Origin: Balanoglossus misakiensis | Lineage: Eukaryota > Hemichordata | Direction: 5' to 3' | DNA length: 64,000 nt | Assembly: GCA_040954595.2 (NCBI GenBank) | Contig: CM082579.2 | Span: forward strand, 5,828,001-5,892,000 | Part shown: positions 13,569-25,900 of the stretch, one piece after another | Layout: the number at the start of each line of letters is the position of its first letter | Numbering within the stretch: the first letter of the stretch is position 1 | Program-made: the position numbers and the translations under genes | Notes under the pieces: model-generated | What the model saw: the letters and a program-made list of their open reading frames with translations, nothing else | Told to the model about the DNA's origin: nothing | Databases searched by the model: none

Positions 13569-14021
13569 GGGAAACCTGGCTAGCACCTCGAGCACCGCCA
13601 GAAACTAACATAACAATTTCGATAATGCGCAAAATAAGTCTTTCAGAGAACTATTCAGGGGTTTTTTTAACTTCACGTTTTTATGTGCCTCGGACGTTAT
13701 TTAAGATTTCTTATCGCGGCCTTGTTACAGTCACGTATTATTCGTATTCCAACGGCGATAACTGAGGTGACTGTACTTCGGAAGCGCTAAAATATTTAGA
13801 GAGACCGTTGGACATGTTGTAGTAACGTTGGTACAATCCTATCATCCTTTTACAGTTACCTTCATGTTGGGAGTCTTCATTTTTAATGCGAGTTTTTTCT
13901 CATTTACATGATAGATCATAATACCCCAACCTAATGTACTATAGACAATACTTCGTTTGTCAACAGGAATATTTTATGTTTTAAACAACAGCGTAATGTT
14001 TCGAATTTATATTTCTTAATG

Positions 14022-14027
14022 TAATAA
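14022..14027 (+). terminator. Candidate polyadenylation signal, gene B
   Basis: AATAAA about 1.07 kb past the gene B stop. Position only. Confidence 0.35.
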
Positions 14028-14505
14028 AGTTATAACAAGAGATTGGTGACCGTGTTGTGTATTGTTTTCTCTTTCAAAATTTACTTTGTCGTAACTTTTG
14101 AACTTTTGATGGCAACTTCTACTTTTACAGAATTTGACATGTTTTGACATTGCATTCCTGTTCTATTCCGTACAGTAACATGCTAAAATGCCTAGTATTC
14201 TCCTTGTCAACAAAAACTACATATGTGAAACGACTATCATTATTGTTGTTAACTACATGTACAATGATCGAAGACCGAATCTGGAGAACAATCATTTTCA
14301 ACAAGAACAAATTCTGACTATGTGGCACAACGGGGCAGATCATCACGCTTCGGAATTCTGCAGCAGAAACTGCAAGAGATACGCTTAGGCCTACACATTA
14401 CAAAATACAGCCAAAATGTGTGGAGCTTTATACTTGTTTTATACGACAAATATCGACGATAATTAGTTTTGCGTGTTTTTATGCTCCCTATTCTCAGGCA
14501 AGACA

Positions 14506-14515
14506 GCGCATGCGC
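14506..14515. promoter_or_regulatory. NRF-1-like palindrome upstream of gene C
   Basis: GCGCATGCGC, 71 bp before the gene C ATG. It matches the known NRF-1 core (TGCGCATGCGC type). Genes D and E have related sites in the same place. Confidence 0.5.
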
Positions 14516-14585
14516 CTTAATTAAACTGTTTTGTTTATCTGTTTGTTATGTGTTTGTGTGGTCGGCCAAGCTCACGGTAAAAATC

Positions 14586-17035
14586 ATGGCGGCGGTTGAG
14601 AAAGTAACACGTCTGGCGACTGACTCAAAGCTTTTTGCTTTGCTTCTCTTATATTTGTGTTCGGTCGAAGCATATACCGAAGGTAAGGAGCAGGCGATTA
14701 TGCGAGAATCGTGATAGCTCATATTAAATAGGCTTAAAACACACGAGTATCCATTTATTTTGGGTGAAAACTGAGAGCAAATCCTGGCACTGGAGTTGGC
14801 ACTGGTACATGTACAGAGTGATACAGTCTGTACATCACTGTGAAGGTGATCAGGTGGACTTCGGCCTACACGTACATTGTAGATGAGGTTAGGTGATAGT
14901 ATTGTAGGTATATCTCAGCCTTCGCTCTCGCCGATCGAGGTCAACAGATTTGATTTATGAATTGTGTGCGATAAAAAAACGGGCTTCAAGTTCAACGCGG
15001 AAGTCTGTACCCTCAACTGTTCCATTGCATTTGTACATGGACGGAAGTGATCGTGCCACGCCCTGTGTGTTCGGGCTCGAAGGTAGCTGCGGTTCAGTAG
15101 CTCGATTTTGCCTTGTTTGTAAACCTAGAGCTACTGAACTGCAGCTAGCTCGAAGGGTGATCATCCAGTATGGAGCATGAGAAGGGAAAGGGACTCCTTT
15201 CCAAAACCATGATGAGCACAGCCTACATATAAAACGGGGGGGGGGGGGGGGGGGAACCACTGCGCCATTAACGACTTGACAGTTGACGTGATGAAGACAA
15301 CGCCTGACTTGACCAGAGGGGGGGGGGGGTTACCTACAAAGACATTGCTTTTGTATTATTATTGTAATAATGATGGTGAATTTGGCTTTTGTTCGTGCAT
15401 CCTTTTTCAGTGCTGTGTGTTTGCTGAAGATCACACTTGAAGTGACTTCCCACAAGTCAACTCCTCAGCAAATTTGTGTACTGCTATTGATTATACGTGT
15501 TGTTCTTCTTGACATATCTGACAGTTTCCATGTTTGAATACGACACATGTCCACAAGACGTTTATGACGACGCCGGCGTTTTCTACACGTACCCAACCGG
15601 AACCTCCTGGCTGACGGACGGGGATTCGTTCGAATGCGAAGCCACAGTGAGTACGTACACGTACCACAGCAAGCGATACTACCTCTCCTTCGAGGAATTC
15701 AGCGTACCCACAGATTTGTCCGATTGCTCGGACCACAAGTTGGAAATCTACGACGGACTCTCTAGGGACCCGGCAGCTCTGGTCGCCCGCTTATGTGATG
15801 ATTCGCCACCGGAAAAGTACTACCTGACATCGGGGAACAGCGTGACTGTGTATCTGTACAGAGGTCCTGGCGTCAGCGAGTCAGCGGACTTCAGGCTTAA
15901 ATTCGTGGGATTCAATAATGATCCAGGTAAGTATTTTATTTGTGTAATTATTTACCATACCATTTTATCAACACCCTGCAGGCACAGCTGAGTTGGGCCT
16001 CTAACTAGGGAAATCGTGAGGAAAGGGTTAATAATAATATAGGAAAACCTGTCCAACCCCAACTCTGCCTGATCTGAAAACCTGTCTATACCAAACACTT
16101 TTTCTTGTCGTTTTGACATATGAACCAACTTCTGTAAACCAGACACCTCTGCAAACCAACCAATTTCTTCAGTCTCTGTGGTGTTCAGTTTAGACATGAC
16201 TGAGATTTTTTTTTGCACAGATCCTGGAAAGGACTGCTTCGATTGTAAAACAGATGATATCTCTATGTGCATTGATGAAACTATGAAGTGTGATTTCAAC
16301 GAAGACTGCCCCAATGGCTTTGATGAAAGCCTAGAAGATGACGGAGGATGCGGAGGTATGTATGGACAGGAATGTGCTAGCACGTACAAAGAGTTACCAT
16401 GACAATGTTTGCTTGACAAATCCCTTAAAGAGTGCAATCTCATCACTGGCATTACTGATAGGCAACCGCATAAATTTTGAGGTTTGGAGAGAGTACTTTG
16501 ACAGACTAGAAGATGTTCATCTGTACATGCATTTGCTATGTAATGGCGGTGTCTTCTCTGTTTTTCAGTGATATCTGATATTATTGGCTTGGCTGTGATT
16601 ATTGGCATAGTTATTGCTGTTATAATTGGCCTTGCCATCGTCATCGGTATCGTGATTTGCTGCTGCTGCTGCTACGGCGCATCGCAGGCAGGACGGGGGA
16701 GGAACACCACCACGGTTGTGACCACCGGCGGTTCCAACCCGGCCCAGACCTACGCTCCCGGACCCCAGACAGGTTACCCAACCCAGCCCGGTTACCAGCC
16801 TCCACCAGGCGGTTATCAGCAGCCACAGGGAGCCTACCCACCACCCCAGGGGGCCTACCCACCACCCCAGGGAGCCTACCCACCACCCCAGGGGGTCTAC
16901 CCACCACCCCAGGGGGCCTACCCACCCCAGCCAGGCTACCCACCACAGCAGCCACCCCCCGGCTATCCCGGAGCCGGACAAGGTGTAGGTTTTAATGCTG
17001 AACAACAGCAAGTGGCCTTCCCACAGAAAGAATAG
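14586..17035 (+). CDS. Gene C: CUB-LDLa membrane protein with long Pro/Tyr repeat tail (366 aa)
   Basis: Exons 14586-14682, 15525-15926, 16221-16355 and 16569-17035; 1101 nt, phase-1 introns. ATG at 14586 (AAATCATGG) gives signal peptide ...LFALLLLYLCSVEAYTE. CUB shows DLSDCSDHKLEIYDGL. LDLa is DCFDCKTDD...CIDETMKCDF...GFDES. The helix is Ile/Val-rich (ISDIIGLAVIIGIVIAVIIG...IVI) and runs into five Cys, a likely palmitoylation site. The tail has tandem GAYPPPQ heptads encoded by 21-bp DNA repeats, then PPQQPPPGYPG, which contains the PPxY signature bound by WW domains. It ends GVGFNAEQQQVAFPQKE, the family C-terminal motif. Probably a surface receptor or adaptor coupled to WW-domain or ubiquitin machinery; that coupling is inference. 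Confidence 0.92.
14683..15524 (+). other. Intron 1 of gene C
   Basis: 842 bp, phase 1. Contains a 20-bp-arm inverted repeat (15084-15147) and two poly-G runs (about 15236-15255 and 15318-15329). Confidence 0.7.
15084..15147. repeat. Short inverted repeat (hairpin) in intron 1 of gene C
   Basis: Arms 15084-15103 and 15128-15147 are reverse complements with one mismatch (TAGCTGCGGTTCAGTAGCTC on the left), separated by 24 bp. Confidence 0.8.
16776..16975 (+). repeat. 21-bp tandem coding repeats, gene C tail
   Basis: Repeats of a GGAGCCTACCCACCACCCCA-type unit encode GAYPPPQ heptads. At least four near-identical units (16830-16920) sit inside degenerate copies. GC-rich relative to the surroundings, so length is likely to vary. 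Confidence 0.85.
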
Positions 17036-17616
17036 AAGTCTGAAGATTTTCCAGGCCTGCCATAGTGTTAGGAGATGTGAAATCTGCCATATTAATATTG
17101 TATGGAGCAATGGTTGTGGATGCTTTTTTACCTAGCATAACCATGATCTTGTCAAGATCTGTGTCATGGTATTGCTTGTAATGTATGTAATTTAAAAATG
17201 TGTGATTACTCAATAATACCATTATTAATTAGATGTTTCAATGTATGCGTACAGGGTTTGTCCTAAATCTCTTTTATGATTTTAAATTTTAACTGCGTGT
17301 TGTCAAATTGAAGTTTGAATTGAAGCCAGTTATAATTCTACACACAATGTCAAATAAGCATTTCCAAGTGGAAATGCATAAGAAATCTTAGACTTTGTAT
17401 TTTTAGTAAAAGACCAGGAGCATGTATATAAAGGTTGTCTCAGGAATTTGATACCAAAGACTGAAACGCACAATATTCACAGTGTATTTCTACTAGAAAA
17501 TATTGTCTTCAACAAAAAGTACCAAAAAAGGGAAAAGTGAATTGAACTTTTATCTTATAATATTTGTAAGTTTTGTGTCATTTCAGGTGGTATAGTTGTA
17601 TTTCGATTTGTTTGGA

Positions 17617-17622
17617 AATAAA
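17617..17622 (+). terminator. Candidate polyadenylation signal, gene C
   Basis: AATAAA about 580 bp past the stop codon. Confidence 0.4.
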
Positions 17623-17962
17623 TATTCTCATGGATTAAAAATATCATCTCATTCATTTGTTTACGTTGCCTAATGACAAGTCTTGTCAGTTTCAGCGAGG
17701 CTGATTTGTTTTAAATATTGAAAACAACGATTTTTCAACATTTTACTGCAAAGTTTGTTTTCACCTTCATCTGAGGAGTCAGTGATTTCCTTCCTTGTCC
17801 ATTGTTATGTTTCAGAACTTTTTTCTCTGTTTCATTGTCCTTTTTGGGGGTTACGACTGTGTTTGCGAAAACCTTAAGACCCTTTCCACGGAGAGAAATG
17901 GGTCTCTCCTGCGGGATTCTGGATGTCACGTACCCTGGTCACGTACACGCACGCATTGTCTC

Positions 17963-17973
17963 GCGCCTGCGCA
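17963..17973. promoter_or_regulatory. NRF-1-like site upstream of gene D
   Basis: GCGCCTGCGCA, 27 bp before the chosen ATG. Degenerate form of the palindrome seen upstream of genes C and E. Confidence 0.4.
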
Positions 17974-17999
17974 GTGATGCTACATATATGGACAGAGGA

Positions 18000-20900
18000 A
18001 TGGCGAGGAAAGTGGGAGTGATGGTTGCGACTTTGCCCGTACAGCTCATCGCGCTGGTTCTCTTGCAATTCTTTTCGGTTGACGCATTCACGAGAAGTAA
18101 GTTGCCAAAATGTCATGTTACTGATGATGCTGCATGGGTCGTCTACAATAACGTTCCCGATGAGCTCGTCTATCTAGGCCCTAGCTACGTCTATGTTGAA
18201 AGACACGGGGCTGTGCTTAAGGGGTGGACCATTTGATATGCGTGGAGGGGGCAGTGGGACTTTCGGGAGAGGGGGGAAATATTGCCAGGCAACAAATCAC
18301 TAAATGGAGAGTTTGAACATTGACTTTGTAAAAATTAGTTAAGAACCTATCCAATGTTTTCTTGGTTCAACATGATTTTCCACTTAACCATGGAAAAAAA
18401 AACTAACATATTTCAGCAAGAATAATCACTGACACGTATGGATGAAATTTTTGGACAACTTCGTAAATCTATAAAACTATCCAGACCCCTGCTTTTTACA
18501 TTCAGCTAAATAAGGAAACACATTTTCAGACGCTGAGATTATTTTGCTTTGAATTTTTCAATGCGATGTTTGTGTAAGCCAAATGTGTGTGCCTTAATAG
18601 ATGAAAAGAGAAAGTGTTGGATCTATAACGTTATTTATAGCCCATGTTGACATTACTAAAAAATAAGCTTTGTATTGAACAAAAATACTTGCTGCTTCGT
18701 GGTACCACTTTGAAAAAAAAATCGTAGTTATGGTCGAAAAATATGGAAAGTTCCGTTTCATTCAGCCCCACTCAAATTACCATATGGGTTACCCCTTATC
18801 ACATAGCGGATTACACGCCCTTGAAAAATAAGCATTTTTGGCGGTGAACCCTGGATGACACAATAACATTCCGCCGCATCAAAGCGGCGGCGTGTCCACA
18901 GCTATTAAACGCGCGCATAAATGTCGTTCAAATTTAGGTTTAAAAAATCCGTCAATTTGACAATGTCACGGTGCCCTTGGCATCTCTCCCGGATGATGTG
19001 ATAAGCTGAAAATGTATTGCAGACACCGCACATATATAACGACCTGTCGATAAACATGATTTATATGAAAAGGCGTGTATGTTGTTAATGCTGGGTATTG
19101 CTGTCAACGAGGTAGACTCATTATATCGGCGTTCGTTGCCACGCGACAGTATAGCGTGTCTAGAGAAGGAGAGACTTGTTTTCCCACGACTGAAGTTGGG
19201 TGACATTTTAATGCAGCGATTTCCAAAATATTACAGTTTTGATAATTATTTTCATCCTTTCAAAACGATTTTAAAACCGAGTCTCGCTTTATGGTATATT
19301 GCGTTTAAACATCGCTCTCAGCATGACTTATTGGGATCGAATAGGGACACATGCCAATACAGTATAGTATTTGCCTTGAAATTGGTGACAGTTTTCGGCA
19401 GGTCTCTATGTCTGTTTAGTTTTGTACTCTTGCCAGCTCGGATTGCATAGATTGCCCAGAAGAATTTTTATTCCACGTTTCGCTACATATGATGACGTTC
19501 ATGCATTCTTTGTAAATTTGGCATTCTCATTTTTTACCAATTAGTAATATCAAACTTATTAATATGACAATGCGCTGCTGCTTACATACATAAATTTGCT
19601 TTATGATAGCCCTCGAAATATGGCCACTGGCCTGTTGTTATTTTTTCCCCTTAATTCTGGGTCCAGTACTGACTCGCACGTCTCTCTCCTGCCTTGACAA
19701 ACTTTTTGACAAACTTGGCTTTGAAATTAGGTCTGAAAATTCTCACCGTGTTGTTTCATGCCCGGCCCAGTTCTTAAACGTGCCCATTTTTTTCGATATG
19801 TGTGCGAGGATAGTGGACTGTGATTTTATCGGCATTTTGTTCTTTACCTGATTCGTGAGTCACAGGTTTCCTTCCAACTTGTCTTATATATTTTGCTTCA
19901 TGAGAAACTCTATCATCAGGTGTAAAGTGTGTTTGCTACATTTCAGTTGAAATGAGCGCAAGTGGTTTATTTTCCGATTGCTGGGAAACGATTGAGGACA
20001 GGAGTGGAGTGGTCTACTGGAGTGGCATTTCGAGAATACGTTACGATCGTTGGAGGTGCGAAGTTAAAGTCTCTACATGGCCATGGAATGAGTACGGTGG
20101 GTACAAAGCTTCGCTCCCGGATGGCGTCTTCCTCCATTTCTCGAAGTTCTACTTGCCAGCAAACGCCTCCGACTGCTCGGACCACTACCTAGAAATCTAT
20201 GACGGAAACAAATGGCCAACGGACCTTATTGCTCGATTGTGCCAGCTGAACGGTGACACTACAATACCGGGACCTTTCCGCACAACCGAAAATTGGTTCA
20301 CTCTATATTACTACAGGGAAAGCAAAACCAGAACGACTGACTTCCGGATTTCGTTTGTAGCAGTCCACGACGTTGGTGAGTTGAAACTAGAAGTTGCAAA
20401 CTGCAACGAAAGGAAGAAAATATTGTCAAGTGAGAGATGAGGGGGAATCTTCAGTGAAGAAAGCCAGTTTTACATTGTTGACTTTATGTATTCTGCTCGG
20501 GTTGGCAACAGGATGCCCGGGCTCTGATTGCGTTTTTGTTAATTTATTGTTTGTTTGTTTGTTTGTTAGTTTGATTGTATGTTTACGAATGCATACATGG
20601 AGTAAACACCAACATAGCTAAAGAGTTAACAGTATATATGTTTGTTTGTTAGCAGCTAACTTGTGTTCAAAATGGTTGTGTGCGACAAAAATTTAAAATT
20701 TATTGACCAATTCCGAGCAAATGAAAGTACAGAGTTTACTTTGTGATCGGTTTCAGATGGTAGCTGCTTCGATTGTAAGTATAATGAAACCGCAGATCCG
20801 GTGTGCATTGATGCCGAGCTGAAATGCAATGGTGATAAAGACTGCCCTTATGGCCGTGATGAATCATGGGATGCTGGTGGTGGATGTGAAGGTATGTTAT

Positions 20901-21369
20901 GATAGTTTAGTTTCCTTTTTACCACCCTTTTTTGCCTTTTCAAATACATTGTTTTTACGTTTTCAGTGAATTTTGATGGCCAACTTATGTTAAAATCACG
21001 GACCTTTTTTTTTTCTTTTCTCTTGATGTTGTTATAGTAACCACCAACATTCTCAGTCTGGCCCTCATCATTGGCATTGTGGTAGCCGTTCTGGTTGTAC
21101 TCATCGTCATCATTTGTGTGGTCGTTTGCTGCTGCTGTGTCTATAAAGGGTCACGGTCAGGATCTTCGAGGACCACCACTACAACTGGCGTGGTGGCAAC
21201 CCAACCAAGTTACCCGCAGCCAGCCCAGGGAGCCTACCCACCACCCCAGGGAACCTACCCACCCCAGCCTGCCGCCGGGTACCCGCAACAGCAGCCAGCC
21301 CCAGGCTACCCCCAAGGTGTTGGCTACAGCACTGGCCAAGAGAATGTGGCCATGTCAGAGACAGTGTGA
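18000..21369 (+). CDS. Gene D: CUB-LDLa membrane protein with repeat tail (330 aa)
   Basis: Exons 18000-18096, 19947-20375, 20757-20891 and 21038-21369; 993 nt, phase-1 introns. An in-frame ATG at 17988 is possible, but 18000 matches sibling signal-exon length. Signal peptide: ...LIALVLLQFFSVDAF. The CUB exon is 24-36 nt longer than those of its relatives, from an insertion around NEYGGYKASLPDG, but keeps NASDCSDHYLEIYDGN. LDLa: SCFDCKYNETADPVCID...GRDES. The helix ends in VVVCCCCVYKGSRSG, a Cys run like gene E. The tail is a shorter version of gene E's (YPQPAQGAYPPPQGTYPPQP...) and has lost the PPGY motif (it reads APGYPQ). C-terminus GVGYSTGQENVAMSETV. Gene E is the closest paralogue, with almost identical tail DNA. 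Confidence 0.9.
18097..19946 (+). other. Intron 1 of gene D
   Basis: 1850 bp, AT-rich, phase 1. The open frame at 19079-19450 has no recognisable domain. Nothing else supported. Confidence 0.65.
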
Positions 21370-21654
21370 TAGAGCAAAAGAAAATATGTTTGCTTCTGCA
21401 GCATCAATCTGATTAAAATTAGATGTGGGGCGATACGCCAAAATTACCTTTTGTTCAGCAATCTAACTTCTACGTATTTCCCCAAACTCTAAGATGTAGA
21501 CACTAAAAAATAGATGAAAATGTTTTCCTTGAAATGATCAAAAATGTACATTTTATTGAATCTACTTTTCTCTTAAATAAGTTTTTGTACACAGGCCAAC
21601 CATTATTCTCAGTCTGCATGTCTGAAGGGCTATGTATATGTCGCCCGATTAGGT

Positions 21655-21786
21655 GTGAATGAGTGAATGAATAAATCAATGAACGAATGAATGGATGAAT
21701 AAATGAATAAATCAATGAACGAATGAATGAATGAATGAATGAATGAATGAATGAATGAATGAATGAATGAATGAATGAACGAATAA
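21655..21786. repeat. GAAT-type tetranucleotide microsatellite
   Basis: Pure (GAAT)n in the second half, with diverged units (CAAT, AAAT, GGAT) in the first. Confidence 0.95.
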
Positions 21787-22936
21787 ATTTACGCTGTATA
21801 GAGAATTAAACCCTATAGACACATGAAACCGAAATACTTTACCTCTATTGGTGAAAATTGTTCTGTTCTTGATGTCTGCGAGAGAGAGAGAGAGAGAGGT
21901 AAGGAGAGTAAGAGAGGGAATACTTCATCACTTTTCCGTTATATCAGTGCACTTTTATGCTAACGATATGTTCATGATTTGTCAAGGTTTCCGACCAAGT
22001 ATTACCCCGACGCGGTACTTGACTGGCGTTAGATGTAATCTAGATACAGGACATCATCAAGATTGAACAATCGGCGTCAAGGTTGACACCGACGTTTTAT
22101 GCATGAATAGATTGAGGCCATAACAATATACAAACATGTATTTAACTTGTAAATTTAAATTAAAAATCTTGTAGAAATAACAAATTAGCCCCTATTTCTG
22201 GAAGTGATCTTGACTTTTGACCTTGATACAATCTGATTAAAATCAGATATAGAGAACGGCGACGTCTTTTACAATACGCGGTACGGTTTTCTTATGCTGT
22301 CGCGTGAGGCGACCTTGATATTGATATGAATCATATAGTACTACATGTAACCTGCTGTAACATTGAACGCATCAGTCACGTCTACAATTTTAAATAACGC
22401 AAATATAATCTGCAATTCCTACTTTAGGCCTATATTGATTTATCATCGATTGATTATAATCGTTATAGCAGGTTTTGTACATTTAATAAGCGTATAAAAC
22501 ACACGTGCACCTAGAACATTTGTGATTGGTAAGCTAAGGCATGGCATGACAGTAATTAAATTAGGCGTTCTTGGCCAATAGGCCGAATCACCTATACTCT
22601 CTGGTTTGATCTGGAAGTGCAAGTCAAACGGGGTGAAATATGCTTGGAAAGACGAGAAGAGATAAATAAATGCCGCTGCCACTATTAAAGTTTTGTGTGA
22701 TCTATTTTATGTTTCAGTAATTTATACAAGTATTTCAGTAATGTTTGCATGTATGTTCGAGACTGATGTGATCGGATAGGTTGAACGCGTTATGTGTGTC
22801 ACGTCACGTCATGGCCCGTTATTTTGTGCAGTGTCGCAAGTCTTTTACATACATGCAGCCCGTGTTCGGATGTGCAGTTTGAGGAGTGATTCAACACTTT
22901 TCATCACGAGTACTTTTCGAAGTGAAAGGTGCCACA

Positions 22937-22946
22937 CGCATGCGCA
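22937..22946. promoter_or_regulatory. NRF-1-like palindrome upstream of gene E
   Basis: CGCATGCGCA, 19-28 bp before the gene E ATG, as in gene C. Confidence 0.5.
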
Positions 22947-22964
22947 GTGGTGTAATCTTGACAA

Positions 22965-25900
22965 ATGGCGAGGAACATGAAGGCGAAAGTGATGTTTGGA
23001 AACGCGATTGTACAGCTGTGCTCGCTGCTCCTTCTCTATCCGATTTATTCGGTTGAAGCATATGCCAACAGTAAGTACTAACCCATATAGTGTTATTAAG
23101 TTTGGCAACCATAGACGCAACGCACGGTTCTCATAGTCTGGTCGGTGGTATGTACATTATTATAATTATGTAGGCGATATCTACACTCACAAAGATACAA
23201 ACTTCCTGTTGTGAAATTTATATCTAGCACTTAGGTCTACCCCAGCAGCAGCTTCGTCCAGTTGAGTTGTATAAATTTTGTCTTGCCGTATCCCCTGGGT
23301 TCGTTGCTGTTCTAATTTGCCAACTAAAGCGTACTATATAATAGTATAGTGTACCACACCCCTGGACACACCCCAAGAGAATCCATGATGATGTCCGTTT
23401 TGACGTGCGTCAAATGTCACGAGTTTTGCGTATTGACGACATTTGCATATCTGTATGTATGTCTAATTATGTTCGAGGCTGATATGATCGGATATTAACG
23501 CAGTATTTGAGTTTTAATCTGCATCGTACCGGTATATATATAGTGTCTCAAGTCTTCCGTTTTACCACTGGGGCAACAGAAATATGATATGGGTGTAGCT
23601 GTAACGGGACATAGTAAATTGTACTGCCACGCGCAAGCGAGTCGGACCTTGGACTGTACCATTCTGTGGTGGCGTTGGTCAGCATTAGGGTTGGCGTTAG
23701 CGTGGGTTTAGGGTAATGAAAGTTTTTTTGAAATGACTTTATTTAAAACTGAAGCTTGACTTCGTTCACGAAACCAAATCACTTCAGTCATTTTTAAATA
23801 CAGTCATAACCTTAACCCTAATGCTAACCATAACCGTAATTCCTACTATCTCCACCAGAGAATGGTAGAGTCAAACATATCTTTGGCTGGGAGCCTATGG
23901 GCTCAGTCCCTCATTTAGGGTATGATAAATATGCCTAGGAGGGGGGGGGGGGGGGGGTGCTGGGGTCAGTTTATTTTTGCTCCATAACAAATTTCATATA
24001 CATGTACCTATTGTACAGAACATGAATCTGATTGTTATGTGCAATTGTGCAGTCCATTCTATTGCCCCAATTAGTATTTATGAATAAATTAATGGACCTC
24101 TGTGTAAAGACCACCTGTCTAAAAAAAACAATTAGCTCCAGTCCATCCACCGGTCTAACGGTCTTTATGCGCAGATTTGACTCAGACTGTATGAAATCTA
24201 TTTAATTAGTTGAAAAGCATTAGCTTCATCTGAGTCTTCCTTCATTATAGCATTTAGGAATTTAAAATTTAAATACAGCTATATGCACAAGCTTTTGGTG
24301 CAGGCAAGCCCCCAAGACTGCTCTGTTTGTCATCAGTCATAGTGCCTGCAGCTGAATATGCGACCATCGTACAACTAAGTTGAATTGTTCTAATTTCTGT
24401 CAAAGCTACTAGGAAAGACTAGCCCTATCCATTCCCATTACAATACCAATTACATGAAAAATCGTGTCGAAATTTGTTTGAATCACCCATAGTTTCATTA
24501 CCTAATGTACCGGCATTAATAATTAACATTTTAATAAATGAATAGGCTATCTATGGCTAAAAGTCGATAAAAATAGAAAGTTCGACAGATCTATAGTTCA
24601 CTGTACCTATAATAGTATTTACACAAATGTAGGTCTATATGTATTATGTATACATATTATTGTATGTTTGTACGTTTGTATGTATACCATGTATACATGA
24701 AAGCAAATTGATCAAACCAACCCAGGCGGAAGGAGCTGGGCAATCCCTTTAGCTTTCACTCAAACACTTCAATATTGACTATGATTGATGATCTGCCCTG
24801 TAGGCCTCATAATAGCCATAAGGGAATAGCGAGAAATTGAACATCATAATAATTAACGAACATTCACCAGTTCATGAGTGTACATTGAATAATTTATTCA
24901 TCTCTAGAATGTGTTCGGAATGTAGCTTTCCTTGGAGGCCCCATCCTCTTGTAGCATAAAACCTAATTGTCTACAACACGTTTACCTCAGCAAGAGCCGA
25001 TTAGGGTCAAAGTTCACACAATGCAGTCATCTTTTATGCATAATGGGCGTTTTCTCTAGATGGAAAGAAACATTCTGGTTTTTCAAGGGTCTTTTTAGTA
25101 CCCATGGAAATACCAGTACATTGTGAACACCCTGCCCATATATCTTTATTTGTCCCTGTGGACACATGATCATTCTGGCATGTCTTGATATCCTTGCATA
25201 AAATTGGCATATATGCAGCTGCTGCTATAAATTTTGATGGTATGACTGAGTTTACCATTTTGAGTTTACCACTGGAATGGTCAATCGTACTACATGTCTT
25301 GCAAATTGTGAACTCTTACTCATCCTAATACAAAAACAAAATGAATTTTGACTGTCAGGAATAGGGGAATGTCGTGGATAATATCAAAATGTTCACACAC
25401 TTCCCAGACCTTCAGCAAAACATCGATGCATATATGACTGGTGTTGATCAGATGGGGACTGTGTCCTGCATTGACAGTAACCTGTCTATAGCTCAATCAC
25501 AATACGTGTCCATTATTAACCGAGCAATTATGTTGTTTGTTAAATTGCAGTTCAAATGGGAGGTTACTTTTCCGACTGTGATGACTACAGTTTTGAGAGG
25601 AGTGGAACTATTTACTCAGACGGGACGGATCAAACAGAGAACGACTGGCAGTGCGAGGTGAAAGTCAACTCGTACGATTTCAACAGCGATCGCTTCTACA
25701 TCCGCTTCTCCAGTTTCTCTCTGCCGGCTGACAACTCCGACTGCTCCGACCACTACCTGGAAATCTACGACGGAACTTACGCGACCCCTTCATCACTGAT
25801 CACTCGCCAGTGCCAGCTGAACGGTGACATCGCAGTGCCGGGACCATTCTACACGGCCGGGGACAGCTTCACAGTGGTGGTGTACAGAGCCGATTACTCC

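Larger units (their letters stand above)
12958..14585. other. Spacer between gene B and gene C
   Basis: Holds the gene B 3' UTR with AATAAA at 14022-14027, an AAC microsatellite at 13484-13568 and the gene C promoter region. Confidence 0.6.
17036..17999. other. Spacer between gene C and gene D
   Basis: Gene C 3' UTR, with AATAAA at 17617-17622, followed by the gene D upstream region. Confidence 0.6.
21370..22964. other. Spacer between gene D and gene E
   Basis: Includes a GAAT-rich microsatellite (about 21655-21786) and a short GA run (21881-21898). No gene recognised. Confidence 0.6.

Noticed and set aside
13448-13765. Poly-Asn open frame
   Set aside because: AAC microsatellite read in frame; no start context, domain or splice partner.
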